DNA from: Dyella japonica A8
GTDB taxonomy: Bacteria > Pseudomonadota > Gammaproteobacteria > Xanthomonadales > Rhodanobacteraceae
Length of the DNA stretch: 64,000 nt
NCBI RefSeq assembly: GCF_000725385.1
Contig: NZ_CP008884.1
Span: 2,604,001 to 2,668,000, forward strand
Direction: 5' to 3'
A model generated the notes under the pieces. The model saw only the letters and a list, made by a program, of their open reading frames with translations, ran no database searches and was not told where the DNA came from. Below, one piece after another: positions 30,603 through 37,783 of this stretch. Made by a program: the position numbers and the translations under genes. Within the stretch, counting starts at the first letter, position 1, and every line of letters starts with the position of its first letter.

Positions 30603-32000
30603 ATGAGCCAGTTCCGCATCGAGCACGACAGCATGGGTGAACTCAAAGTGCCGTCCAAAGCCCTCTACGGCGCCCAGACGCAGCGCGCCGTCGACAACTT
30701 CCCCATCTCGGGCATGCATCTGCCGCGCAGCTTCATCCGTGCACTGGGCCTGATCAAGGCAGCAGCGGCTGACGCGAACTTCCTGCTGGGGTATCTGAAG
30801 AAGAACCAGGCGCATGCCATCCGCAAGGCGGCGCTGGCGGTGGCGGAGGGGGAGTACGACGACCAGTTCCCCATCGACGTGTTCCAGACCGGTTCGGGGA
30901 CCAGCACCAACATGAATGCCAACGAGGTGATTGCCCACCTCGCCAGCCGCGGTGGCGGCAAGGTGCATCCCAACGATCACGTCAACTATGGGCAGAGCTC
31001 CAACGATGTAATTCCCACCGCCATCCACGTCAGCGCCACGCTCACCACCAGCGAGCAGTTGCTGCCGGCGTTGAAGCACCTCAAGCGGATCATCGATCGG
31101 CGCGCGCGCGAGTTGCGCAACGTCCCCAAGACGGGGCGCACGCACCTGATGGATGCGATGCCGGTGACGTTCGGCCAGGAGCTGTCGGGCTGGGCGGCGC
31201 AAATCGGCACTGCCATCGAACGTATCGAGGACAGCCTCAAGCGCATGCGCCGACTGCCGCTGGGTGGCACGGCGGTGGGTACGGGCATCAATGCCGATCC
31301 GAAGTTCGGTGCCTCGGTGGCCCGTGAACTGAAGAAGCTCACCGGCGTGAAGTTCGACTCGGCGGAGAATTTCTTCGAAGGCATGGCCGGGCAGGACGCC
31401 GCGGTGGAATTGTCGGGCCAGCTCAAGGCGCTCGCCGTGGCACTGATGAAAATCGCCAACGACCTGCGCTGGATGAACTCCGGGCCGCTGGCCGGCCTGG
31501 GCGAGATCGAGCTGCCGGCATTGCAGCCGGGTTCGTCGATCATGCCGGGCAAGGTGAATCCGGTGATTCCCGAAGCCACGGCGATGGTCGCCGCACAGGT
31601 GATCGGCAACGATGCCGCGATCACCATCGCCGGCCAGTCCGGCAATTTCCAGCTCAACGTGATGCTGCCGTTGATAGCGCACAACCTGCTGGAGTCGATC
31701 GGCATCCTTTCCAACGTCAGCACGCTGCTGGCCGACAAGGCCATCGCCGGCTTCAAGGTGAATACCGCGCGCGTGAAGGAAGCGCTGGACAAGAACCCCA
31801 TCCTTGTCACCGCGCTCAACCCGGTGATCGGTTACGAGAAGGGCGCGGCGACGGCCAAGCAGGCCTACAAGGAGAAGCGGCCGATCATGGATGTGGCGCT
31901 GGAAACCACCGGGCTGTCGAAAGCAGAGCTGCAGAAGCTGCTGGATCCGATGGCGCTCACCAAGGGTGGCATCCATGGCGGGGGTGGTGGCGGGGGTTGA
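30603..32000 (+). CDS. fumC: class II fumarate hydratase
   Basis: A 465-residue iron-independent fumarase converting fumarate to malate in the TCA cycle. It shows ALYGAQTQRAV, GSGTSTNMNANEV, GRTHLMDAMPVTFGQE and the superfamily signature GSSIMPGKVNPVIPE with the catalytic serine loop. ATG 30603 follows AAGGA and gives the normal MSQFRIEHDSMGEL start. The C-terminus ends in an unusual run of seven glycines after GGIH. Metabolically it shares fumarate with the divergent purB. Confidence 0.95.
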   Translation: MSQFRIEHDSMGELKVPSKALYGAQTQRAVDNFPISGMHLPRSFIRALGLIKAAAADANFLLGYLKKNQAHAIRKAALAVAEGEYDDQFPIDVFQTGSGTSTNMNANEVIAHLASRGGGKVHPNDHVNYGQSSNDVIPTAIHVSATLTTSEQLLPALKHLKRIIDRRARELRNVPKTGRTHLMDAMPVTFGQELSGWAAQIGTAIERIEDSLKRMRRLPLGGTAVGTGINADPKFGASVARELKKLTGVKFDSAENFFEGMAGQDAAVELSGQLKALAVALMKIANDLRWMNSGPLAGLGEIELPALQPGSSIMPGKVNPVIPEATAMVAAQVIGNDAAITIAGQSGNFQLNVMLPLIAHNLLESIGILSNVSTLLADKAIAGFKVNTARVKEALDKNPILVTALNPVIGYEKGAATAKQAYKEKRPIMDVALETTGLSKAELQKLLDPMALTKGGIHGGGGGGG

Positions 32001-32021
32001 GTCCTCGTCTCGCCATGCTCT

Positions 32022-32100
32022 TGTGGGAGCGCACCCTGTGCGCGACAGCCCTGCGGCAAGGTACGTGCTACCTCCGTCGCGCACAGGGTGCGCTCCCACA
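32022..32100. repeat. REP palindrome, solo copy 3
   Basis: Perfect 25-bp arms identical to those in copy 2 (32022-32046 and 32076-32100) with an unrelated 29-base centre, 21 bases past the fumC stop. It could fold in the fumC transcript and affect its 3' end. Confidence 0.9.
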
Positions 32101-32124
32101 GTTTTCTGCGAGCGTTATCGTGCG

Positions 32125-32688
32125 TCAGCGCTTCCCACTGCTCCTGCACTTGTCGACACTGCGGTCGGTCAACGCCTGCCCATAGGGCTTGAACGCTTCC
32201 AGCTGGCTCGCCAGTTCGTCTTGCACCGATTTCATTTCCGCGAGGTCGTCGCAGATCTTGGCTGCGGCCTGGCGCACACCCTCCGCCGCGGCATCCATCT
32301 TCTGGCGGGTTTCCTCGGTGCTTTCGGCGCCAGTCATCTTGCCTGCCACCGCGCCCAGTGCCTTGGTCGCCGTCTCCGCCCCGGCCTTGCCGGTGGCAAC
32401 GGCGTCGTCGTGCATCTGCTTGCCGGCGGCGTTGTAGCGCTGCAGCAGCGCATGCTGCGCATCGTTCACGGCGACGTTTTGGCCGTCGATGGCCAGCTGT
32501 CCTTCCGGGCTCACCGTGGCGTTGGGCACACCGGGCGCCTTGATGGTGATGACGCCGTCATGCATCGTGAGGCGATGGTTGATGACGTCGGTGCCGCCGC
32601 CAAACACCTGGATATCGTCACCCGCGCCGCTGCAGGCGGTGGTCAGTACGGCCAGGGCGAGTACGCAGGGCAGATAGCGAAAAGACAT
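32125..32688 (-). CDS. YggN-like (DUF2884-type) lipoprotein
   Basis: A 187-residue lipoprotein with signal peptide and lipobox LTTAC (Cys19). The middle, GQLAIDGQNVAVNDAQHALLQRY, resembles the YggN/DUF2884 pattern of a short value-and-default phrase followed by a helical region, here rich in alanine and ending at a conserved-looking Cys in AAAKICDDL. It is a paralogue of the next gene on the same strand. The function of the family is unknown; envelope location is inferred from the lipobox. Confidence 0.6.
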   Translation of the reverse strand: MSFRYLPCVLALAVLTTACSGAGDDIQVFGGGTDVINHRLTMHDGVITIKAPGVPNATVSPEGQLAIDGQNVAVNDAQHALLQRYNAAGKQMHDDAVATGKAGAETATKALGAVAGKMTGAESTEETRQKMDAAAEGVRQAAAKICDDLAEMKSVQDELASQLEAFKPYGQALTDRSVDKCRSSGKR

Positions 32689-32811
32689 GGCGGGACTCCT
32701 TGGCCGTGGAGAAGCAGCGGAAACGGTTCCGCCGGTATGGCCTGATCGTAGTCGCGTGGCCGGACGGGCCGCCTGTCCCTATCGTCATGGGGCTGGCCCG
32801 TGCGGCCTGCC

Positions 32812-32864
32812 CAAAAAAATGTCCCGCCTGCATTCCACGTCCTTGTGGAAGATGCAGGCGGGAC
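32812..32864 (-). terminator. strong intrinsic terminator
   Basis: A 13-bp perfect stem (32821-32833 with 32852-32864) plus an inner TCCAC/GTGGA stem. On the minus strand it is followed by seven consecutive T (32813-32819). It ends the lipoprotein gene starting at 33650 and insulates it from the paralogue downstream. Confidence 0.92.
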
Positions 32865-32951
32865 ACGACCGTCAGCCGTTGTCGCTACCCCGCCGGACAT
32901 CCATGGCACGGATGGCGGTGAAACCCGGCGCGAGCGCCGGATGAGGCAGGA

Positions 32952-33650
32952 TCAATCGGAGAACACGGCGACGCCCGGCTTGCCGTGCTCGTCGGTTTGC
33001 TTGCTGCAATCGTCGACGTCTTTCTGCGTCATCGTCGCGTAGGGCTGGAATGCCGGCATGGCGGCGGCCAGTTTCTGCTGCGAGGCGAGCAAGTCAGGCA
33101 TGCGCTTGCACAACTGGACGACCGCCGCCTGGATCTTGTCGGTCTGCGGCTTGATGCTGGCGTCGATCTCCTTGTCGCTCTTGCCGCTAAGCACGCCGAG
33201 CATCGCCTGCTTGGCCACGTCCACGCCCATGGCGGCGCCGCTTGCGCCGATATCCATGCCGGCGCTGGCGATGCCGATGATCTGCTGGCGGTAATCCACC
33301 AGCAGGCCATGCTGCTCGGGCGTGGCATCGACCGGCTTGCCGGCGATCACCAGGCTGCCCTGCGGGGTGATGACGGCCTTCGGGCGGGTGTTGTCCGGAT
33401 CGTGCGGGTGCTTGCCGGCATGGACGTTGGTGACGTCGATGTCCTGGGTGAGCAGTTCCTTCTTGCCCTGGTCGATGCCTTTCTGGATCTCGGCGCCGAT
33501 GACCGACGGCGAGGTCTGCTGCTGAACTTCCTTCACGGCCTGCGCGACATCACTGTTGCTGTTGGAGCTGCTGCCGGACTGGCTGCAGGCGGTCAGCGGC
33601 AACAACAGCATCAGTGCAAGAGTGCGGCCGGCGATAGCGTTGGTCTTCAT
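32952..33650 (-). CDS. YggN-like (DUF2884-type) lipoprotein, paralogue
   Basis: A 232-residue predicted lipoprotein (lipobox LTACS, Cys22) followed by a serine/asparagine linker. ITPQGSLVIAGKPVDATPEQHGLLVDYRQQ aligns by eye with the same region of the gene at 32125-32688, and both end with a Lys/Cys-containing tail. The two likely arose by duplication. ATG 33650 is chosen because it starts the signal peptide; the longer reading upstream has none. A strong terminator follows. No function is known. Confidence 0.6.
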   Translation of the reverse strand: MKTNAIAGRTLALMLLLPLTACSQSGSSSNSNSDVAQAVKEVQQQTSPSVIGAEIQKGIDQGKKELLTQDIDVTNVHAGKHPHDPDNTRPKAVITPQGSLVIAGKPVDATPEQHGLLVDYRQQIIGIASAGMDIGASGAAMGVDVAKQAMLGVLSGKSDKEIDASIKPQTDKIQAAVVQLCKRMPDLLASQQKLAAAMPAFQPYATMTQKDVDDCSKQTDEHGKPGVAVFSD

Positions 33651-33694
33651 CGTATGTCCCCAGTCATATGTCCGCGGGCGAATGCAGTCGGAGG

Positions 33695-34660
33695 TCAGCT
33701 GTCGTCGCGAACCCGGCGGAACCAGATGGCGCCGGCGATCAGTGCCGCGCCCGCCGCCACGCCGATCCACAGGTTGGGCGAGGCGAGCAGGCCGTAGGTG
33801 TGGACGGGGGACAGCGCGCCCAGCGGGTTATTGTCCATGCCGTTCATGCCGTCGAAGCCGTGCATGTCGAACATCAGGGCGGAGCCCGGGAACACGCTGA
33901 GCAGCCCGCGCAGGACGATGTTGACCCAGAACCACTCCGTGGGCAGGTTGAACAGGCCCATGATGCCGAACCAGCTCACCAGCACGCCGAGCACCACCGG
34001 CACCGCCACCGCCCACAGGAAGGGCTTGCTGCGTGCACCGGACGAGCAGAGCATCAGCCAGCCGACGGCGGGCAGGGCCCACAGTGCATACAGCGGGATG
34101 TTGCTCACCAACGATGCGATGGCCCGCAACGGGTGGGAGAGGGTGAGCAGCTGCCATGCGTTGACGCCATGGAACGACAGCACGATAGCGAACAGCACCA
34201 GTTGCAGCAGTCCGCAGGCGATGCTTACCGCCACGGCGATCACCGGGGCAACGAGGGCCGCGCTGGCCACCTTCGACAGGACCGTGCTGGTGTTGGACAC
34301 CGGCAGCGACTTCCAGAACAGCACGCTGCGGTCGCGGCGGTCGTCGTAGAGCGAGCCGAGGCAGTAGAACAGCACCACGATGCCCATGACGATGCCGATC
34401 AGGCCCATCGAGGAGATCATGGCGATATCGGCGGCTGCGCCGACCTGGGCCAGGTCACCGGCATCGGCGTGGCGCATCATCATGCCGATGTCGTTGCCGC
34501 CGATCTGTATGCCGTGGCGGGCTCTCAGCACTTCGGCCGTGATGATGGCCATGATGTTGAGGACCAGGAAAACGCTGCCGGTCACCACCGGGGCCCACAG
34601 GAAGCCGCCGCGGTGTTCCCAGAATTCGCGCTTGAGCAGCCAATAGAAGGTGTTGTTCAT
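33695..34660 (-). CDS. ABC transporter permease
   Basis: A 321-residue integral membrane protein with six or so hydrophobic segments, starting MNNTFYWLLKREFWEHRGGFLW. This opening and the later DRRDRSVLFWKSLPVSNTSTV are typical of ABC-2-type permeases that pair with YtrB-like ATPases. Its start overlaps the ATPase stop by four bases (ATGA). Likely last gene of an exporter operon under the GntR regulator at 35511. Substrate unknown; related systems answer cell-envelope stress. Confidence 0.85.
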   Translation of the reverse strand: MNNTFYWLLKREFWEHRGGFLWAPVVTGSVFLVLNIMAIITAEVLRARHGIQIGGNDIGMMMRHADAGDLAQVGAAADIAMISSMGLIGIVMGIVVLFYCLGSLYDDRRDRSVLFWKSLPVSNTSTVLSKVASAALVAPVIAVAVSIACGLLQLVLFAIVLSFHGVNAWQLLTLSHPLRAIASLVSNIPLYALWALPAVGWLMLCSSGARSKPFLWAVAVPVVLGVLVSWFGIMGLFNLPTEWFWVNIVLRGLLSVFPGSALMFDMHGFDGMNGMDNNPLGALSPVHTYGLLASPNLWIGVAAGAALIAGAIWFRRVRDDS

Positions 34661-35514
34661 GCGTAGGTCCCCTTCATGGTGGCGACGAACAGGTCGCTGA
34701 CGGTCGGCCGGCGTACTTCGCCCATGCTTTCCAGCGTGGCGCGGTCGGCGCCGTCGAACAGGAAGATGCTCTTGCCGAACACCTGCCGCTCATCCAGCGG
34801 CTTCATGCTGCGCGCGGTGGCCGCCTTGTCGGCGCTTACCATGACTTCGGCGAATCGCTCGCCCACGGTATCCATGTCGGTGTCCAGCACGATCTTGCCG
34901 TCGCGGATGAACATCAGGTCGGTGAGGATGTGTTCGATCTCCTCGACCTGGTGTGTGGTGACGATGATGGTCTTGTCCTCGTCGAAATAATCTTCCAGCA
35001 GGCTCTGGTAGAACTGCTTGCGGTAGAGGATATCCAGGCCCAGCGTGGGTTCGTCCAGCACCAGCAGGCGGGCGTCGATGGCCATCACCAGGGCCAGGTG
35101 CAACTGCACGATCATGCCCTTGGACATCTGCTTCACGCGCTGGTTGGGCGTGAGCTTGGTGCGTGCAAGGAAAGCCTCGCACTTGCTGCGGTTGAAGCGC
35201 GGGTGCACGTGGGCCACGAAATCGATGGCCTCGCTTACCCGGATCCAGCGGGGCAGCACCGCCACGTCGGCGATGAAGCACACCTGTTCCATCAGCTTGT
35301 CGCGCTGGGTGCGCGGGTCGAAGCCCAGCACGTTCAGCTCGCCCTTGAAGTCGGTCAGGCCGAGGATGGCCTTGAGCGCCGTGGTCTTGCCGGCGCCGTT
35401 GGGCCCGATCAGGCCCACGATGCGGCCGGACTCGATGCGGAAGCTGACGTCGTCCAGCGCTAGCGCATTCTTGTAGGCCTTGGTGAGGCCGTTGGCCGTC
35501 ACGACCGCGTTCAT
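34657..35514 (-). CDS. ABC transporter ATP-binding protein
   Basis: A 285-residue ATPase with Walker A GPNGAGKTT, Walker B LLVLDEPTLGLD and a switch histidine in VTTHQVEEIEH. The signature motif reads MSKGM rather than LSGGQ, as often seen in YtrB/CcmA-like export ATPases. ATG 35514 overlaps the gntR stop by four bases, and its own stop overlaps the permease start. A C-terminal extension of about 60 residues probably contacts the partner or regulates it. Confidence 0.9.
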   Translation of the reverse strand: MNAVVTANGLTKAYKNALALDDVSFRIESGRIVGLIGPNGAGKTTALKAILGLTDFKGELNVLGFDPRTQRDKLMEQVCFIADVAVLPRWIRVSEAIDFVAHVHPRFNRSKCEAFLARTKLTPNQRVKQMSKGMIVQLHLALVMAIDARLLVLDEPTLGLDILYRKQFYQSLLEDYFDEDKTIIVTTHQVEEIEHILTDLMFIRDGKIVLDTDMDTVGERFAEVMVSADKAATARSMKPLDERQVFGKSIFLFDGADRATLESMGEVRRPTVSDLFVATMKGTYA

Positions 35515-35897
35515 GGTTGGCTCCCTTCCGGGCCGACCGGGCTTTCCGGCGCTTCGCGCAACAGTGTCTTCAGGTCCAACCCGAGGCGCTGCAGCCTGGC
35601 GTAGAGCGCGGGCCATTCTTCGCGAAGGAAGCGCTCGCGCTCGGACTTGAGCAGTGCCTCCCTGGCTCCATCGATGACGAACATGCCCAATCCCCTCCTT
35701 TTTTCCACCAGTTGATCGTCGACCAGTTCCTGGTACGCCTTGGACACGGTGAGCGGATTGATTTGGAAATCCGCTGCAACCTGGCGTACTGACGGCAGCG
35801 GGTCGCCCTCGTTCAAGGCGCCGTCCAGAATCATCGCCACCACGCGTTCGCGGAGCTGGCGGTAAATCGGGACGCTGTCGTTCCAGGTAATGGTCAT
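35511..35897 (-). CDS. GntR-family regulator, YtrA subfamily
   Basis: A 128-residue regulator: a GntR winged helix (VPIYRQLRERVVAMILDGAL, LPSVRQVAADFQINPLTVSKAYQEL) with only a short C-terminal helical tail, the hallmark of the YtrA group that controls adjacent ABC transporters. ATG 35897 opens as MTITWNDSVPIYRQL. It ends four bases into the ATPase gene. The palindrome overlapping the operon promoter (36253-36276) is the likely binding site, so autorepression is inferred. Confidence 0.88.
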   Translation of the reverse strand: MTITWNDSVPIYRQLRERVVAMILDGALNEGDPLPSVRQVAADFQINPLTVSKAYQELVDDQLVEKRRGLGMFVIDGAREALLKSERERFLREEWPALYARLQRLGLDLKTLLREAPESPVGPEGSQP

Positions 35898-35901
35898 ACG
35901 G

Positions 35902-36222
35902 TTATTCCTTGCTGATACGGCCGAGCTTGGTGCTGCCAAACGAATAGTAGGGCATGGCCAGCTGGCTCCCGAGCTTCGCGCTGGCGCTCTCCGGAGCGAG
36001 CAGCGGCGAGACGGTCAGGGTGCCGACGGTGGCATCGGCCAACAGGGCGGCGGCGCGCAGGTCCTCGGCCGAGGGGTGGACCACCACCGGAGCCAGGTCG
36101 ATGACCTTGACGCCGTTGATCTCACTGGCGGGGAGACTGTAGACGTTGGAGTGGATGGCGGCCAGGCCAGCCGTGGTGAACAGAGCGGCGGCGGTCAGAG
36201 CTAGCAGGTTGTTCGCTTTCAT
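35902..36222 (-). CDS. hypothetical exported protein, first gene of ABC operon
   Basis: A 106-residue protein with a signal peptide (LLALTAAALFTTAGLAA) and a mature part containing EINGVKVIDLAPVVVHP. The latter phrase is common in small exported xanthomonad proteins of unknown role. It is the first gene after the GntR-type promoter and four bases ahead of gntR, so it is co-transcribed with the transporter. No enzymatic motif is seen. Confidence 0.65.
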   Translation of the reverse strand: MKANNLLALTAAALFTTAGLAAIHSNVYSLPASEINGVKVIDLAPVVVHPSAEDLRAAALLADATVGTLTVSPLLAPESASAKLGSQLAMPYYSFGSTKLGRISKE

Positions 36223-36252
36223 GGCGGGTCTCCTTTAGTGACCTCGTGGACC

Positions 36253-36293
36253 GGTGTTGTAGTGAACTATAACACCAGAATAGAAACCGTCAA
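36253..36293 (-). promoter_or_regulatory. promoter overlapped by GntR/YtrA-type operator
   Basis: On the minus strand -35 TTGACG (36288-36293), a 16-base spacer and -10 TATAGT (36266-36271) precede the exported-protein gene. A 24-bp palindrome (36253-36276), arms GGTGTT-N-TAGT and ACTA-N-AACACC around GA with one mismatched pair, covers the -10. Repression by the encoded GntR protein is the natural reading. Confidence 0.75.
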
Positions 36294-36440
36294 TAGGAAC
36301 GTCTGAAATTCGCAACATGACTGATGGCCTATAAGCCTGAACGAGCCCCGGGGCAGGCCTGGGTCCGGGAGGTGGCGCTCATGTTCCCTGGCGGGGCTTG
36401 GCGGCGGCAGGGCTGGTCATCAGGTATCGCGGGTGACAGG

Positions 36441-36492
36441 CATCACGCCATGCCATCACCCCATGCCATCACCCCAGGCCATCACCCCACGC
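36441..36492. repeat. four 13-bp tandem repeats
   Basis: CATCACCCCATGC-like units at 36441, 36454, 36467 and 36480 differ by one or two bases each. They lie about 50 bases before the SDR gene. Copy-number change here could alter spacing of its promoter. Confidence 0.8.
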
Positions 36493-36544
36493 GCGCGCCC
36501 GGCGGCGTGCTTCAATGACGCATCCCATGCGGAAGGAATGCTCC

Positions 36545-37330
36545 ATGGATGTCGGTCTGGCCGGACGCGTCGTTGTCGTCACCGGGGCAAGCAAGGGCAT
36601 CGGCTTCGCCTGTGCGCTGGCGTTCGCGCGCGAAGGGGCGAAGGTGGTCGGCGTGTCGCGCGACCTGGCTCACCTGCATGCCGCGCAACATGACCTGCAG
36701 CGCGAAGGACTGCACCTGGAGGTCGCCGCCGCCGACCTGCGCGAGAGCGTGGCGGCGCAAATGGTGGCCGAATACATCGAGAACGAATTCGGGCCGATCG
36801 ACGTGCTGGTGAACTGTGCCGGCGCGGCCCGCCGCACGCCGCCCGCCGAGCTTCACGCCGATGCCATGCACGCCGCGATGCAGGCGAAGTACTTCACCTA
36901 TATGCACATGATCGACCCGGTGATCCGGCGCATGGCGGCGCGAGGCCACGGCAGCATCGTGAACGTGGTGGGGCAGGGCGGGCGACAGGCCAGTCCGCTG
37001 CATATCGCCGGCGGCGCGGCCAATGCGGCGTTGATGCTTGCCTCGGTGGGTTATGCCAAGGCGTATGCGGCCAAGGGCGTGCGCGTGAATGTGATCAACC
37101 CCGGCCTGACCCGCACCGGGCGCGTGCAGGAGGGGCTCGATGCGGAATCGCGGGCGAGCGGGCGTCCCGCCGAAGAGATCCTCGCGGGGCAGCTGGCCGA
37201 GATTCCCCTGGGGCGCATGGCCGATCCACACGAGGTCGCCAACGTCGCCTTGTTCCTTGCTTCGCCGCTGGCCAGCTACGTCACCGGCGCCGTGATTCCG
37301 ATGGATGGCGGCAAGACCAGCGTGATCTGA
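36545..37330 (+). CDS. SDR-family protein with altered catalytic residues
   Basis: A 261-residue Rossmann-fold protein with the SDR cofactor loop TGASKGIG, NCAGA after strand 4 and the C-terminal VTGAVIPMDGG. Where classical SDRs have catalytic Ser and Tyr-x-x-x-Lys, this one reads VVGQGG and then LHIAGGAANAALML, with no Tyr or Lys in register by my alignment. It may be a divergent reductase using other residues or a non-catalytic binding protein. ATG 36545 has AAGGAA upstream. Alone on its strand, before the cellulose operon. Confidence 0.75.
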   Translation: MDVGLAGRVVVVTGASKGIGFACALAFAREGAKVVGVSRDLAHLHAAQHDLQREGLHLEVAAADLRESVAAQMVAEYIENEFGPIDVLVNCAGAARRTPPAELHADAMHAAMQAKYFTYMHMIDPVIRRMAARGHGSIVNVVGQGGRQASPLHIAGGAANAALMLASVGYAKAYAAKGVRVNVINPGLTRTGRVQEGLDAESRASGRPAEEILAGQLAEIPLGRMADPHEVANVALFLASPLASYVTGAVIPMDGGKTSVI

Positions 37331-37783
37331 GGCCCGCACGGCCGCCGCGATGCGCCGTGCGATACCAGGCGGCATTCGCATTTAGCTGCGTCGCGCCGCC
37401 TGCATGGGCTGTTGCCGGAAACGCACAGGGCATGGCAGTTCACATTCCTTTTATGCCGGTTTCTTTAATCGTTTCACGCGAGTGACGATGTTTGTTGCGC
37501 GGGTGCGTGAAGGGGCGAGCCGCCAGGTTTCACGCGCCGCGTCACTGCTTCACCGGAAGTCCGTCGGTACGTGACGTATCGCCACGGAGTGGAGAAGCAT
37601 CATCGTCGGCAGGGGCATGAGCGTGGAGGCGCTGCAACAGCCCGGATGCGGCATGGCATGCGCCCGGGGTTTCCGCGGATCGTGTGGGTTCGTTGATCAA
37701 GGCAGGAACGCAGGACAACGGGATCCGCCGCGTGGGCTGCCCCGTCGACCGATGTTCCGCCGCTGACCCAAGGCAACCATTCC
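37331..37783 (+). promoter_or_regulatory. leader and control region of the cellulose operon
   Basis: No gene is supported in these 453 bases. GTTTCACGCG occurs twice (37471-37480 and 37527-37536), and its inverse TGCGTGAA once (37504-37511), giving three evenly spaced possible operator half-sites. An AT-rich patch around 37440-37470 is the best promoter candidate. A stretch at 37421-37432 resembles the start of a GEMM riboswitch but the rest of that motif is missing. Confidence 0.4.

Noticed and set aside
37421-37432. Possible GEMM c-di-GMP riboswitch upstream of bcsB (ACGCACAGGGCA)
   Set aside because: The first conserved strand matches well, but the GAAA tetraloop and the later GGGACGCAAAGCC-type strand are absent in the following 100 bases.
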